A stretch of 64,000 nucleotides of DNA from Limosilactobacillus caecicola (GTDB lineage: Bacteria > Bacillota > Bacilli > Lactobacillales > Lactobacillaceae). The translations under genes were made by a program, and so were the position numbers. Shown in pieces: positions 8,809 to 19,841 of this stretch. The notes beneath the pieces are model-generated. The model worked only from the letters and a program-made list of their open reading frames with translations, was not told where the DNA came from and searched no databases. The stretch is from positions 124,001 through 188,000 of the forward strand of contig NZ_CALPCI010000003.1 in the NCBI RefSeq assembly GCF_943192935.1, written 5' to 3'. Positions within the stretch are counted from its first letter, which is position 1. Each line of letters starts with the position of its first letter.

Positions 8809-8836
8809 ATCTATGACAAATCAACAAAAATGTTGA
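8803..8836. repeat. Two inverted repeats at and upstream of the oxc -35
   Basis: TGTCA-N6-TGACA (8803-8818) overlaps the -35 hexamer, and TCAACA-AAAA-TGTTGA (8821-8836) lies immediately upstream. Both look like binding sites for dimeric regulators. They are short and AT-rich, so chance occurrence cannot be excluded. Confidence 0.4.
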
Positions 8837-8853
8837 ATTATTTTGGACACAAA

Positions 8854-8896
8854 AAGGCTTATATATCAACGGAGAATTCGTTAATATATAAGCCTT
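8854..8896 (-). terminator. Intrinsic terminator of the rnr-smpB operon
   Basis: 18-base arms (8854-8871 with 8879-8896, one mismatch) and a 7-base loop. The minus-strand transcript continues into a run of five T. It starts just after the smpB stop and insulates the oxalate promoter. Confidence 0.85.
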
Positions 8897-8904
8897 GAAT
8901 GGAA

Positions 8905-9378
8905 TTAATAATGTTTCATCACGCGTTCAATTTGCCGTTCTTGCTCGCGTTTCTTGATGTCATTTCGTTTATCATACTCATGTTTACCCTTGGCCAGGCC
9001 AAGCAAGACCTTGGCAAAGCCATGTTTAAGGTAAACCTTCAGTGGAATCAGGGTAACCCCCTTCACACTCATTTCCCCACGTAATTTTTTGAGTTCCTTT
9101 TTGTGAAGGAGTAGTTTCCGATTCCGCAATGGGTCATGATTGAAAATATTACCATTACTATATTCACTAATGTGAACGTTCATCAACCACAGTTCCCCAT
9201 TGTGAAATTGGGCATACCCATCTTTCAAATTAATCCGGCGCGCCCGCACTGATTTAATTTCCGTTCCGGTCAAAACGATGCCTGCTTCGTAGGTTGCCAT
9301 CACGGAATAATCGTGCCGCGCTTTTTTATTTTGTGCCACTACGTTATCGTTGGATAACGTGTGTCGTTTTTTGGCCAT
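8905..9378 (-). CDS. smpB: SsrA-binding protein SmpB
   Basis: SmpB delivers tmRNA to stalled ribosomes in trans-translation. The 157-residue product has the OB-fold core with [52 protein letters not shown], and the basic C-terminal tail [24 protein letters not shown] that mimics the codon-anticodon in the decoding site. Length is normal. It follows rnr by 19 bases. This coupling of rnr to smpB is common in Firmicutes and fits RNase R degrading the faulty mRNA released by trans-translation. Confidence 0.97.
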   Translation of the reverse strand: MAKKRHTLSNDNVVAQNKKARHDYSVMATYEAGIVLTGTEIKSVRARRINLKDGYAQFHNGELWLMNVHISEYSNGNIFNHDPLRNRKLLLHKKELKKLRGEMSVKGVTLIPLKVYLKHGFAKVLLGLAKGKHEYDKRNDIKKREQERQIERVMKHY

Positions 9379-9397
9379 CTAATCACCTCGTTTACTA

Positions 9398-11743
9398 TTA
9401 GTGACGCTTCCGATGTCCCCGTTGATCACCACCGTGACGCGTTTGGCCACGATTAATTTGGCGGTTGTTACGGTGGCCATTTTCCCGATTACCGTGATTT
9501 TCGTGACGATTGTGGCCGTGACTTCGACCATGACCACGATGATGATTACCATGCCGACCATGGTCGCGCCCCGTACGCAACTTCGTCACTGGAGCATCTT
9601 CAGGATTTACCAACTCAAAGTCTACTTCACGCTGGTCTTTATCAACCCTCAATAACTTCACTTTCACTGGCTGTCCGATCCGGAAAATGTGGTGGTTACT
9701 GCGCCCCACTAAGGCCATTTGTTTCTCAATGTATTCATAGTAGTCATCATTCATTGCACTAATGTGGATTAAGCCTTCCACGGTGTTCGGCAACTCAACG
9801 AAGAGGCCAAATTTCATCACGGAACTAACCACCGCTTCAAAGGTTTCCCCAACGTGATCTTCCATGTATTCGGCTTTTTTCATACTGTCAACGTCACGTT
9901 CGGTGTCAATTCCCCGTCGTTCGGTAACTGACGTATGTTCCGCAATTTCTGGTAAACGATCGCGGTATTTCGCCTTCGCTTCTTCCTTCGTTCCATGTTC
10001 ACGATACCACTTAATCAAGCGGTGAACAGTTGTATCAGGATACCGCCGAATTGGTGAAGTAAAGTGCGTATAGTATTGGGCCCCTAAGCCAAAGTGACCG
10101 ACTTCTTCATCAGAATACTTGGCTTGCTGCATGCTCCGTAACATCATGACCTGAACCATTTCCTCTTCGGGGGTCCCGGCCACTTGTTTCAACACCCGTT
10201 GAAGCATCATCGGTTTAACGTTATTGAGGTCCCCCTTCATATCAATACCAAGAACACTCAGGAAATCAGCGAAGTCCTTGATACGGTCACCATCTGGTTT
10301 TTCGTGAATCCGGTATAGGAATGGTACGTGCAGGTGGTCAAAATGTTCAGCGACCGTTTCGTTAGCAGCCAGCATAAAGGATTCAATCATCCGTTCTGAT
10401 AAGCCCCGTTCACGAAGTTGAATATCGGTCGGGTGCCCAGTCTCATCAACAATGATTTTGGCCTCTGGTGCTTCAAAGTCAATGGCCCCACGACGATGCC
10501 GATGTTTCAGTAGGATCCGGTGCAGCTCAGCCATCGTTTCAAACATTGGGACCAATTCACGGTATTGGTCCTTCGTCTTTTGGTCGTCGGCTTCCAAAAT
10601 CTTGTTCACGGCTTTGTAAGTCATCCGGGCGTGCGACTTAATCACACTAGGGAAAATATCGTGTTTTAAGATATTCCCCTGCTCGTCAATTTCCATTTCG
10701 CAAGACATGGCCAGCCGTTCCTCGTTCGGATTCAATGAGCAAATTCCGTTAGATAGCCGCCGCGGCAGCATTGGGATGACCCGGTCCGTCAAGTAAACTG
10801 AAGTGCCCCGCTTAAACGCTTCTTCATCCAATGGAGTCCCTGGTTGAACATAATGACTAACATCCGCAATGTGAACACCTAAGTGGTAATGGCCATTATC
10901 CATCTTCCAGGCAACAACGGCGTCATCCAAGTCCTTCGATTCAATACTATCGATGGTCACTAAAGGTTGCTTGGTTAAGTCCTTGCGCCCCTTCTTTTCT
11001 TCTGGCAGGACTTCTAACGGAATTTGATTTGCCTGGTCCATTGCTTCCTTAGGAAATTCGTGCGGAACGTCGTGGGCATAGACAACGGAGAGAATATCAA
11101 CCCCGGGTTCGTTCTTGTCACCAACAACCTCCGTAACCGCCCCAGTCATCACTTCGGGAGCTTCATCACTTGGGTAGCTGGCAATCGTGGCCGTCACAAT
11201 TTCACCATCTTGCGGGTGTAACCCTTGATCAGATACATAAAATTTGAGGTGACCGAGTTTCTTATCCTTTAAGATGATTTCACCAATGTAATTGCCCATG
11301 GTCAAGTTCTTAAATTCACCGACGACGTGGTCATAGTGATGATCAAGAATTTCTGCGACGGCCCCTTCTGGACCTTGATCTGAGCGGGGATCACCAGCCC
11401 GTAAAATTTTCACTTGGACTTCGTCACCAGAAAGTGCGTGTTTAGTATGATCTGGGTTTATATAGATATCCGGCATACTGTCATCATATGCGACAAACCC
11501 AAAGCCCTTACTATTACCATGAAAAATCCCAGTAATTAATTGTTGCTGTGGTACCAGCTTAAATTCGCCCCGGTCAGTAACCTCAACCTTTTTTTCACGT
11601 TCCAATTGCGCTAAGGCCTGAACAATTGGCGTAAAATCTTCGGCGGCGGTCATATCCAATTTCCGAGCGATTTTTTCAGCTGACAGACTAATCGTTGGAT
11701 TGGCCTGTAAGTCTTCTAAAATTTTCGCCTTTAATTCTGTCAT
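9398..11743 (-). CDS. rnr: Ribonuclease R
   Basis: A processive 3'-5' exoribonuclease (781 residues) that degrades structured RNA. Domain order: N-terminal winged helix (about 1-70), cold-shock/OB domains (about 70-230), the RNB catalytic domain (about 250-585, with IDSIESKDLDDAV and HIADVSHYV carrying metal-binding Asp residues), an S1 domain (about 640-715, FEAVVSSVMKFGLFVELPNTVEGLIH), then a basic tail. The tail is unusual: roughly the last 56 residues are almost only His, Arg, Gly and Asn, with 13 His and 13 Arg. AAAGGA lies before the ATG. It is cotranscribed with smpB and preceded by the secG terminator. Confidence 0.96.
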   Translation of the reverse strand: MTELKAKILEDLQANPTISLSAEKIARKLDMTAAEDFTPIVQALAQLEREKKVEVTDRGEFKLVPQQQLITGIFHGNSKGFGFVAYDDSMPDIYINPDHTKHALSGDEVQVKILRAGDPRSDQGPEGAVAEILDHHYDHVVGEFKNLTMGNYIGEIILKDKKLGHLKFYVSDQGLHPQDGEIVTATIASYPSDEAPEVMTGAVTEVVGDKNEPGVDILSVVYAHDVPHEFPKEAMDQANQIPLEVLPEEKKGRKDLTKQPLVTIDSIESKDLDDAVVAWKMDNGHYHLGVHIADVSHYVQPGTPLDEEAFKRGTSVYLTDRVIPMLPRRLSNGICSLNPNEERLAMSCEMEIDEQGNILKHDIFPSVIKSHARMTYKAVNKILEADDQKTKDQYRELVPMFETMAELHRILLKHRHRRGAIDFEAPEAKIIVDETGHPTDIQLRERGLSERMIESFMLAANETVAEHFDHLHVPFLYRIHEKPDGDRIKDFADFLSVLGIDMKGDLNNVKPMMLQRVLKQVAGTPEEEMVQVMMLRSMQQAKYSDEEVGHFGLGAQYYTHFTSPIRRYPDTTVHRLIKWYREHGTKEEAKAKYRDRLPEIAEHTSVTERRGIDTERDVDSMKKAEYMEDHVGETFEAVVSSVMKFGLFVELPNTVEGLIHISAMNDDYYEYIEKQMALVGRSNHHIFRIGQPVKVKLLRVDKDQREVDFELVNPEDAPVTKLRTGRDHGRHGNHHRGHGRSHGHNRHENHGNRENGHRNNRQINRGQTRHGGDQRGHRKRH

Positions 11744-11782
11744 GATTTTCCTTTCTATCTCAGTAAAAAATTAAAATAAAAG

Positions 11783-11813
11783 GGCTGCGAAACAACCGTC
11801 GTCATTTCTCAGC
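11783..11813 (-). terminator. Intrinsic terminator after secG
   Basis: 10-base arms with one mismatch (11783-11792 with 11804-11813), followed on the minus strand by CTTTTATTTT. It separates secG from rnr. Confidence 0.75.
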
Positions 11814-11830
11814 CTCTCCTGTGTTTTTCT

Positions 11831-12070
11831 TTAATGTGCCGAAACGTAAACTAACGCTAATGCCAAGATAAAGAATAGCGCACCAACGATCGTGGTTACG
11901 ATTTGCATTACTGCTTCAAAGCCACGTGCTTTTCGACGTGAAAATAGGTCGCCAGCGCCACCCGTTAAGGCTGACATGGCATCATTATCATTCTTGGCTG
12001 GCTGCATCATAACACATGCGATCAAAACGACGCAGTCAATTAAGAAGAGGGTCATTAACATGTTTTGCAA
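11831..12070 (-). CDS. secG: Preprotein translocase subunit SecG
   Basis: A 79-residue membrane protein and accessory subunit of the SecYEG channel. Two hydrophobic helices (about residues 3-22 and 54-76) flank a polar loop with the typical SecG sequence MQPAKNDNDAMSALTGGAGDLFSRRKARG. The start is TTG at 12070, with AGGAGG seven bases upstream. Its position directly upstream of rnr-smpB is the standard Firmicutes order. An intrinsic terminator separates it from rnr. Confidence 0.93.
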   Translation of the reverse strand: MQNMLMTLFLIDCVVLIACVMMQPAKNDNDAMSALTGGAGDLFSRRKARGFEAVMQIVTTIVGALFFILALALVYVSAH

Positions 12071-12120
12071 GGTTCTTCCTCCTAATTTCCCACTATATAA
12101 CTATTTAATGATAACATACT

Positions 12121-13680
12121 TTAATGTTCTTGACTAGGGCGAGCATGGTGGGCCGCCTGATTAATTAAATGCTGGTTTTCTAAATGATGATGACCAGTTA
12201 ATTGAATCACTAAGGTATCACCAACCTGCAATTTGGTTTGCCCGCGGGGGACTAATTCTTCCTCACCCCGATAAATTGCCAGCACCAAACTCCCTTTTGG
12301 CCATACAAAGTCTTTAATCAGTTTTCCATCTAAAGTTGCCCCGGCAAAAATGGAGACCGTCATCTGGGTCATTCCACTGAGTTCTTTCCGTGGACGGCGG
12401 TGAATAAAGTTGTTGAACATGGCCATGTACACCGGCAAACCACCAAGGACATCGTTGACGACGTATGCTGCAACTGCCACCACCGCTAATGGCATTAAAT
12501 GGGTCATTGAGCCCACCATTTCGGTGATCAGCAAAATCGCCGTAAATGGTGCCTTAGAAATGCAGGCAAAGTAACCAGCCATTGCATAAATGATGTAATT
12601 GCCTAAATAAGCTTTCGACACCAGCCCAAGTGAAATTAAAGTTGCACAGTAGCAAGCACCAATCACTGCTCCTAACGTCAAAATTGGTAAAAAGATCCCC
12701 CCGGGAATTTCTGAACCATAGCTAATCATGGAGAAGACAAACCGGAGTAATAAAATCCCAAATAAGAACGGAATGGACAGGGACAAATGTGGTAAAGAAA
12801 CAATTAAATTATTGCCCCCACCTAACGTTACCGGCCAATACCACGCAATTGGGATAACTAACAAAAACGGGACCACTGGATACCAAGCCGGTTTTAACCA
12901 AGTCACTTTCCGGCTCCACGTCCCCAACCGTAAAATCGTGTATTGGTAAACCCGCCCCAAAATACCGAGGATTATTCCCAAAATGAGCAGGTGGATATAC
13001 TGGTTAGCAGGAAACAACACTTGGTGCGGAAGGTCTAAGTCAGGACGTAACCCGAAAAACGTCATTGAAACCCCATTCGCACAAACTGCGCTAATAAAGA
13101 CCGACAACCAGACTAGCGGTGAAAAGTTATGGTAAACCTCTTCTAAAATAAACATTGAACTCGCAATCGGTGCGTTAAATGCTGCTGATAGACCCGCAGC
13201 AGCTCCCGATGCAATTCCGACCCGGCGCTCAATCTTCGTCACGTGATTATGCTCTGCTAAGCCTTGGCCAATGGTGGCACCGAGTTGAATGGAAGGCCCT
13301 TCCCGGCCTAAAAAGAGTCCTGAACCAATGCCAAAGATCCCACCAACAAATTTACGCCACAGGACCGGCCACCATTGTTCATCGAATTGACCAGTCAACT
13401 GGCCCTCAACCTGGGGAATCCCAGAACCTTTGATGTTCGGGTTCTTTTGTGACATTCGCCCCAACAAAAGAGCAATCACTACCGAGCCAACTGCCCAGGG
13501 AACTAACCACCATGGATGATGATGAAAGTATTGAAAACAGGCAATCACGCCGGATAATGCTGACTGGATCAATAAGCGAAAGACACTTACTAATAATCCG
13601 GTCACAATCCCGATCACGATTGCCCGTCCAATTTGTCGAATATTACTAAAATTTAATTTTCCAAAATGTAATCTAGTCAC
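12121..13680 (-). CDS. ClC-type chloride/proton antiporter with C-terminal TrkA_C domain
   Basis: A 519-residue ClC family protein. Selectivity-filter motifs are visible as GSGIP, GREGP (the gating glutamate is present) and GGIFLP. The second, proton-transfer glutamate lies in FILEEVYH, so an H+/Cl- exchanger is more likely than a channel. After the membrane domain (about 1-430), the last 70 residues form a TrkA_C/RCK_C-like domain (AGATLDGKLI...GSLVLAIYRGEEELVPRGQTKLQVGDTLVI), a ligand-binding module often used to sense nucleotides or ions. GTG at 13680 is favoured over an upstream in-frame GTG because GGAG lies eight bases before it. Probable role: acid resistance or ion balance. Confidence 0.87.
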   Translation of the reverse strand: MTRLHFGKLNFSNIRQIGRAIVIGIVTGLLVSVFRLLIQSALSGVIACFQYFHHHPWWLVPWAVGSVVIALLLGRMSQKNPNIKGSGIPQVEGQLTGQFDEQWWPVLWRKFVGGIFGIGSGLFLGREGPSIQLGATIGQGLAEHNHVTKIERRVGIASGAAAGLSAAFNAPIASSMFILEEVYHNFSPLVWLSVFISAVCANGVSMTFFGLRPDLDLPHQVLFPANQYIHLLILGIILGILGRVYQYTILRLGTWSRKVTWLKPAWYPVVPFLLVIPIAWYWPVTLGGGNNLIVSLPHLSLSIPFLFGILLLRFVFSMISYGSEIPGGIFLPILTLGAVIGACYCATLISLGLVSKAYLGNYIIYAMAGYFACISKAPFTAILLITEMVGSMTHLMPLAVVAVAAYVVNDVLGGLPVYMAMFNNFIHRRPRKELSGMTQMTVSIFAGATLDGKLIKDFVWPKGSLVLAIYRGEEELVPRGQTKLQVGDTLVIQLTGHHHLENQHLINQAAHHARPSQEH

Positions 13681-13723
13681 AATCGCCACTCCAAAATATC
13701 AGTTATTTTAGAGTTTACCACAA

Positions 13724-15115
13724 TTAACCTTGACTTGCCTGTTGCTCATTCCGGTGACGGAAAATGTAGACCAGCGTGGCAATGATCAAAACAGCTGCTC
13801 CCACGATCACCGAAACTCTGGTATCGGGGTTGATAAACATAAAAATGACGATGATGATTAACATCAAAAATGCGAAGTAATTAGAGAGTGGATACAACGG
13901 TAAAGTAAATGGGTGGTCCTTCATCAAGTCAGGATTGTTGTGCCGGAACTTTAATTCCGCCAACAGAATCACAAACCACGGCACCATTCCTGGTAAGACG
14001 GAAGAACTGAAGACGACCACAAAGAGATCAGACGTCGACTTACTGTAGACAGAGGCAATCATGTCAATAATGAACCCAATTAAGATCCCACCGGAAATTC
14101 CCAGAATAGCGGCATCCGGAACAATCCGCTTGGAAAGTCGACCGAAGATTTTTGGTGCGTCCCCTTCGTGAGACAACTTAAAAAGCATCCGACTGGAGCT
14201 GTAAATCCCGGAGTTGGCCCCTGATAAAGCCGCCGTCAACACAACAAAGTTGATAATGGAAGCCGCAGCCGTAATACCAACCTTCGCAAAGGTAGAAACA
14301 AATGGTGAGCCCACCGCACTTAGTTTATTCCATGGATAAATCGTCACAATCACAAAGATCGCGCCAACATAGAAAATCAAGATCCGAAGTAAAACCGATT
14401 TGACGGACTTAATGATTGCTTGTTGCGGGTTGGCCACTTCCCCTGCTGAAATTCCTAAGAGTTCGATTCCTTCGTAAGAACCAACGATAATGGACATGGA
14501 AAAGAAGAAGCCTTTGACACCACCGGTAAAGAAGCCACCGTGCGCCCATAAATTTGACAGACCGGTTGGGTGGCCACCATTACCGAAGCCAAAGAAAATC
14601 ACCATGAAGCCCAAAATGATCATTAAGATGATCGTGATCACCTTGATCATGGCAAACCAGAATTCTAGAGAACCATAGGCCTTCGCACTCGCCAGGTTGG
14701 CTAATACCAAGAAAATAATAATTACGATCCCGGCGATCCAGGTATGCATATGCGGCCACCAATACTGCAGATATTCAGTAGCCGCAACCACTTCAGACAT
14801 TCCTACCACGATATATTCAAAAACATTCGCCCACTTGGCTAAATAACCAGCCAATGGGTGAACATATTCCGTGGCATAATCCGCAAAGGATCCCGTCCCC
14901 GGATTGATATAAATCATTTCTCCCAAGGCCCGCATCACAATATATAAGATCACCCCAACAAAGGCGTACGCGAGTAATACGGATGGCCCCGTCCATTTAA
15001 TGGTGGAAGTTGATCCCATGAAGAGCCCAACCCCAATCGCGCCACCAAGGGAGATCATTTCCATTTGTCCGGCCGTCATCGTCCGTGACAATTCTGGAGC
15101 ATCATTCTTTGCCAT
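13724..15115 (-). CDS. APC-superfamily amino acid permease
   Basis: A 463-residue permease with about 12 transmembrane helices. The start RTMTAGQMEMISLGGAIGVGLFMGSTSTIKWTGPSVLLAY is the conserved helix 1 of the amino acid transporter subfamily that includes GabP, LysP and YifK. E in GSYEGIELLGISAGE (helix 6 region) is also typical. The substrate cannot be set from sequence. ATG at 15115 has AAGGAG about 11 bases upstream; an alternative ATG lies 24 bases further up. It appears monocistronic, between the eno terminator and the ClC gene. Confidence 0.88.
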   Translation of the reverse strand: MAKNDAPELSRTMTAGQMEMISLGGAIGVGLFMGSTSTIKWTGPSVLLAYAFVGVILYIVMRALGEMIYINPGTGSFADYATEYVHPLAGYLAKWANVFEYIVVGMSEVVAATEYLQYWWPHMHTWIAGIVIIIFLVLANLASAKAYGSLEFWFAMIKVITIILMIILGFMVIFFGFGNGGHPTGLSNLWAHGGFFTGGVKGFFFSMSIIVGSYEGIELLGISAGEVANPQQAIIKSVKSVLLRILIFYVGAIFVIVTIYPWNKLSAVGSPFVSTFAKVGITAAASIINFVVLTAALSGANSGIYSSSRMLFKLSHEGDAPKIFGRLSKRIVPDAAILGISGGILIGFIIDMIASVYSKSTSDLFVVVFSSSVLPGMVPWFVILLAELKFRHNNPDLMKDHPFTLPLYPLSNYFAFLMLIIIVIFMFINPDTRVSVIVGAAVLIIATLVYIFRHRNEQQASQG

Positions 15116-15206
15116 TACCCCAATCACTCCTTTAAACAATTTCTGGAGCTATTATAAAGAAGCCTAAATAAAAAATCAATGAGAAAATCTTAGATATTTT
15201 TCATAA

Positions 15207-15236
15207 AAAAAGACCCGACCGAAGTCGAGTCTTTTT
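15207..15236 (-). terminator. Strong intrinsic terminator after eno
   Basis: GC-rich 8-base stem (15212-15219 with 15224-15231) closed by a TTCG tetraloop on the RNA strand and flanked by A5/T5 plus further T residues. It ends the eno transcript. Confidence 0.9.
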
Positions 15237-15254
15237 AAAGCGAATCGTTAGACA

Positions 15255-16657
<1,403 letters not shown>

Positions 16658-16666
16658 GTAAAAATC

Positions 16667-17416
16667 CTAGTGGTTAACTAAATTTAAGAAGGTATCGGGA
16701 TCTAAACTAGCCCCACCAGCTAAAACACCGTCAATGTCTTCACTCGCCATTAACCGGTTAATGTTACTAGTGTTGACACTACCTCCATAAAGGATCCGCA
16801 CGTTGTCAGCAATCTCATCACCATACATATCCGCAATCGTCTGCCTGATCAGGTAACAACCTTCTTCAGCTTGTGCTGGATCCATGCTTTCGCCAGTTCC
16901 AATCGCCCAACTTGGTTCATAGGCAATCGTAACTTTTTCAACGTCTGCCGCTTTCAAGTCATGTAAATCCGCCAGGATCCGGCTGACGACCCAGTGAACC
17001 TTCTTACCGGCAACCCGTCGCCCCATGGTGTCGTCACAACATACAATTGGGCACAGGCCCGCTGCTAAGGCCGCATGAACCTTCAAATTGATCATCTGGT
17101 CATTTTCATTAAACAAGCGCCGTCGTTCGGAATGGCCTAAAATGACGTGATGAATATTTGCGCTATAGAGGGTGGTTGGGCTGGTTTCACCAGTATACGC
17201 CCCAGCATCTTTATAATAACAATTTTCCGCAGCAATTTTTAATGGAGAACCTTGTGCTGCTTTGACCATTGGTACTAAGGCAATGGTGGGCGCTGCCAAG
17301 ACCGTTTCTTGAACACTGGGGTCCGGCAGATGATCCTTAATTTGGTTGACAAAATCAACCGCTTCCTCCACCGTCTTATTCATTTTCCAGTTTCCAGCAA
17401 CAATTGGTGACCTCAT
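16667..17416 (-). CDS. tpiA: Triosephosphate isomerase
   Basis: Interconverts dihydroxyacetone phosphate and glyceraldehyde 3-phosphate. The 249-residue TIM barrel has all catalytic residues: Lys11 in GNWKMNK, His95 in ILGHSERR, and Glu167 in AYEPSWAIGTG. The phosphate-binding C-terminus is VRILYGGSVN...DGVLAGGASL. AAGGAGG precedes the ATG. The sequence is somewhat divergent from neighbours' codon bias, with more rare codons than gap, pgk or eno, suggesting lower expression. It lies between pgk and eno with a weak hairpin upstream. Confidence 0.97.
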   Translation of the reverse strand: MRSPIVAGNWKMNKTVEEAVDFVNQIKDHLPDPSVQETVLAAPTIALVPMVKAAQGSPLKIAAENCYYKDAGAYTGETSPTTLYSANIHHVILGHSERRRLFNENDQMINLKVHAALAAGLCPIVCCDDTMGRRVAGKKVHWVVSRILADLHDLKAADVEKVTIAYEPSWAIGTGESMDPAQAEEGCYLIRQTIADMYGDEIADNVRILYGGSVNTSNINRLMASEDIDGVLAGGASLDPDTFLNLVNH

Positions 17417-17449
17417 GAACTAAATCCTCCTTATTAATTAAACACAAAA

Positions 17450-17485
17450 GGAGGCAAAAGTAACAAAATGGCTACTCCTACCTCC
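17450..17485 (-). terminator. Weak hairpin between pgk and tpiA
   Basis: GGAGG/CCTCC outer pairs plus an AGTA/TACT inner segment around a long loop, then TTTTGTGTTT on the minus strand. It may attenuate transcription into tpiA; the stem is interrupted. Confidence 0.38.
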
Positions 17486-17494
17486 CGATCAATC

Positions 17495-18703
17495 TTACTT
17501 ATCTGAAATTGCGTCAATTCCAGGAAGAACTTTACCTTCAAGGTAAGTCAATGATGCCCCACCACCAGTAGAAATGTGGCTTAATTGATCAGCAATTCCT
17601 AATTGCTTTGCAGCAGCGGTCGAATCACCACCACCAACGATCGTCGTCGCATCATCTAAGCCGGCTAAGAACTTACCAATGGCCAAGGTTCCCTTAGCAA
17701 AGTTTGGCATTTCAAAGACACCCATTGGGCCGTTCCAAACCACCGTCTTAGCGTCCTTCAAGACATTTTCAAATTCTTCAATTGACTTTGGACCGATGTC
17801 TAAGCCCATCCAGCCATCAGGAATGTCACCTTCGACAACCTTAGTATTAGCGTCATTCTTGAATGCATCAGCAATGACACTGTCAACAGGCAAGACTAAC
17901 TTGTCCCCAGCCTTTTCCATAATGTCCTTGGCAACGTCAATCTTGTCCTTTTCAACAAGGGAGTTACCAATCTTAATGCCCTTAGCGGCAAAGAAGGTGT
18001 AGGCCATCCCACCACCAATGATGATCTTGTCAGCCTTGTCTAACAAGTGGTCAATCACACCGATCTTGTCAGAGACCTTGGCACCACCAAGGATAGCAAC
18101 GAATGGACGAACTGGGTTATCAACAGCATTCCCCAAGAACTTGATTTCCTTTTCCATTAAGAAACCAACACCAGACTTACCGTCACCAATGTTTTGGGCA
18201 ATGCCGACGTTGGAAGCGTGTTTCCGGTGAGCGGTCCCAAAGGCATCGTTGATGTAAACATCACCTAATGAAGCCCAGTACTTGCCCAATTCAGGATCAT
18301 TGCCAGATTCACGTTTAACGTATTCGCCGTCCTTAACGTCTTCGTAACGGGTGTTTTGAACCATCAAAACATCACCATCTTGCATCTTGTCAATTGCATC
18401 TTCGAGTTGTTGACCTTCAGTAACGGGTACGAAGGTGACTGGCTTGTTCAATAAGTTGGAAAGCCGTTCAGCAACTGGGCGCATGGAGAGACCTGGCTTG
18501 TCTTCTTCCTTCTTGATCCGGCCAAGGTGTGAGAACAAAATCGCCTTCCCGTTGTGGTCAATAACGTACTTGATCGTTGGTAATGCAGCCACGATCCGGT
18601 TGTCATCACCAACTACGCCATCTTTAATTGGCACGTTAAAGTCAACACGCATTAAAACTTTTTTGCCTTCTAAAGGAAGGTCTTCAACAGTCATTTTTGC
18701 CAT
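17495..18703 (-). CDS. pgk: Phosphoglycerate kinase
   Basis: Makes ATP from 1,3-bisphosphoglycerate. The 402-residue enzyme has [15 protein letters not shown] at the N-terminus, the SHLGRIK block, [32 protein letters not shown], and the C-terminal nucleotide loop [13 protein letters not shown]. Two adjacent ATG codons (18706 and 18703) follow AAAGGGGAA; I use the second, which gives MAKMTVEDL as in homologues, and the first is possible. It is separated from gap by an intrinsic hairpin, so its expression may depend on read-through. Confidence 0.97.
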   Translation of the reverse strand: MAKMTVEDLPLEGKKVLMRVDFNVPIKDGVVGDDNRIVAALPTIKYVIDHNGKAILFSHLGRIKKEEDKPGLSMRPVAERLSNLLNKPVTFVPVTEGQQLEDAIDKMQDGDVLMVQNTRYEDVKDGEYVKRESGNDPELGKYWASLGDVYINDAFGTAHRKHASNVGIAQNIGDGKSGVGFLMEKEIKFLGNAVDNPVRPFVAILGGAKVSDKIGVIDHLLDKADKIIIGGGMAYTFFAAKGIKIGNSLVEKDKIDVAKDIMEKAGDKLVLPVDSVIADAFKNDANTKVVEGDIPDGWMGLDIGPKSIEEFENVLKDAKTVVWNGPMGVFEMPNFAKGTLAIGKFLAGLDDATTIVGGGDSTAAAKQLGIADQLSHISTGGGASLTYLEGKVLPGIDAISDK

Positions 18704-18727
18704 CATTAATTCCCCTTTTCTGTCAAA

Positions 18728-18757
18728 AAGGTGGGCGGAGTTTCCTCCTCCCACCTT
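18728..18757 (-). terminator. Intercistronic intrinsic terminator between gap and pgk
   Basis: 8-base outer stem AAGGTGGG/CCCACCTT (18728-18735 with 18750-18757) with further inner GGAG/CTCC pairing. The minus-strand transcript runs on into TTTTTGACA. It lies 20 bases after the gap stop and just before the pgk ribosome site. Confidence 0.75.
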
Positions 18758-18778
18758 CATTTAGTACGTTAGTTTTGC

Positions 18779-19792
18779 TTACAGAGTAGCAAAGTGAAGC
18801 AAAGTACGGATCATGTTGGAAGTGAAACCGTATTCGTTGTCGTACCAAGCAACAGTCTTAACTAATTGTGAACCATCGTCACCTTCCATAATTTCAGTTT
18901 GGGAAGGATCAAATACGGAACCGTAAGTTGAACCGATGATATCAGTTGAAACAATTTCGTCTTCAGTGTAACCAAAGGCATCGTTACCTTCAGTAGCCTT
19001 CTTCATAGCGGCGTTAACTTCGTCAACGGTAACCTTCTTGTCCAAGATGGAAACAAGTTCAGTTAATGAACCGTCAACAACACCAACACGTTGTGCGTGA
19101 CCAGAAAGCTTACCGTTCAATTCTGGGATAACTAAACCGATGGCCTTAGCAGCACCACTTGAGTGAGGAATGGTGTTCGTGCTTGCAGTACGGTTGTTAC
19201 GCATCTTCTTACCACGTGGGCCATCAAGGATAGCTTGAGTAGAAGTGAAGGCGTGGATAGTAGTCATAGTACCAACTTTGATACCGAAGTTCTTGTTAAG
19301 GAAGTAAGCCATTGGTGCAAGACATGAAGTAGTACATGAACCTGCAGAAACGATCTTGTCGTCCTTCTTTAAAGTATCAAGGTTAACACCAGGAACAACT
19401 GTTGGGATGTTACCAGCAGGGGCAGAAATCAGAACCCGCTTAGCACCAGCGTCCAAGTGAGCTTGTGACTTTTCAGCTGAAGTGTAGAAGCCAGTACATT
19501 CAAGTACAAAGTCAACACCATCATTCTTAACCCAAGGAATGTTCCGTGCGTCACGTTCAGCGTAAACTGGGTATTCCTTACCATCAACAACGATACCAGT
19601 GTCGGTAGCAGAAACTTCACCAGGGAACTTACCATGAGTAGAGTCGTACTTCAAAAGGTAAGCTAACATTGCAGGAGTAGTCAAATCGTTGATGGCTACA
19701 ACTTCAATATCCTTAGCACCTAATTCGTGAATACGACGGAATGCTAAACGACCGATACGGCCAAAACCATTAATACCAATCTTTACAGTCAT
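18779..19792 (-). CDS. gap: Glyceraldehyde-3-phosphate dehydrogenase, NAD-dependent
   Basis: Oxidises glyceraldehyde 3-phosphate to 1,3-bisphosphoglycerate. The 337-residue protein has the NAD-binding start [17 protein letters not shown], Asp36 in AINDLT (NAD preference), and the catalytic cysteine in [12 protein letters not shown] (Cys153). The substrate loop [11 protein letters not shown] and the C-terminus [18 protein letters not shown] are standard. AAAGGAGG precedes the ATG. It heads the gap-pgk-tpiA-eno cluster. The usual upstream regulator gene cggR is absent; tRNA genes lie there instead. Strong codon bias indicates high expression. Confidence 0.98.
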   Translation of the reverse strand: MTVKIGINGFGRIGRLAFRRIHELGAKDIEVVAINDLTTPAMLAYLLKYDSTHGKFPGEVSATDTGIVVDGKEYPVYAERDARNIPWVKNDGVDFVLECTGFYTSAEKSQAHLDAGAKRVLISAPAGNIPTVVPGVNLDTLKKDDKIVSAGSCTTSCLAPMAYFLNKNFGIKVGTMTTIHAFTSTQAILDGPRGKKMRNNRTASTNTIPHSSGAAKAIGLVIPELNGKLSGHAQRVGVVDGSLTELVSILDKKVTVDEVNAAMKKATEGNDAFGYTEDEIVSTDIIGSTYGSVFDPSQTEIMEGDDGSQLVKTVAWYDNEYGFTSNMIRTLLHFATL

Positions 19793-19841
19793 ACTGCAAA
19801 TTCCTCCTTTAGGAAAACATATAATTAAATGTACGTTTATT

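Noticed and set aside
9401-9655. Ser/Thr/Val-rich plus-strand ORF opposite the end of rnr
   Set aside because: A product of the His/Arg/Gly repeat-like composition of the RNase R tail read backwards, with no ribosome site.
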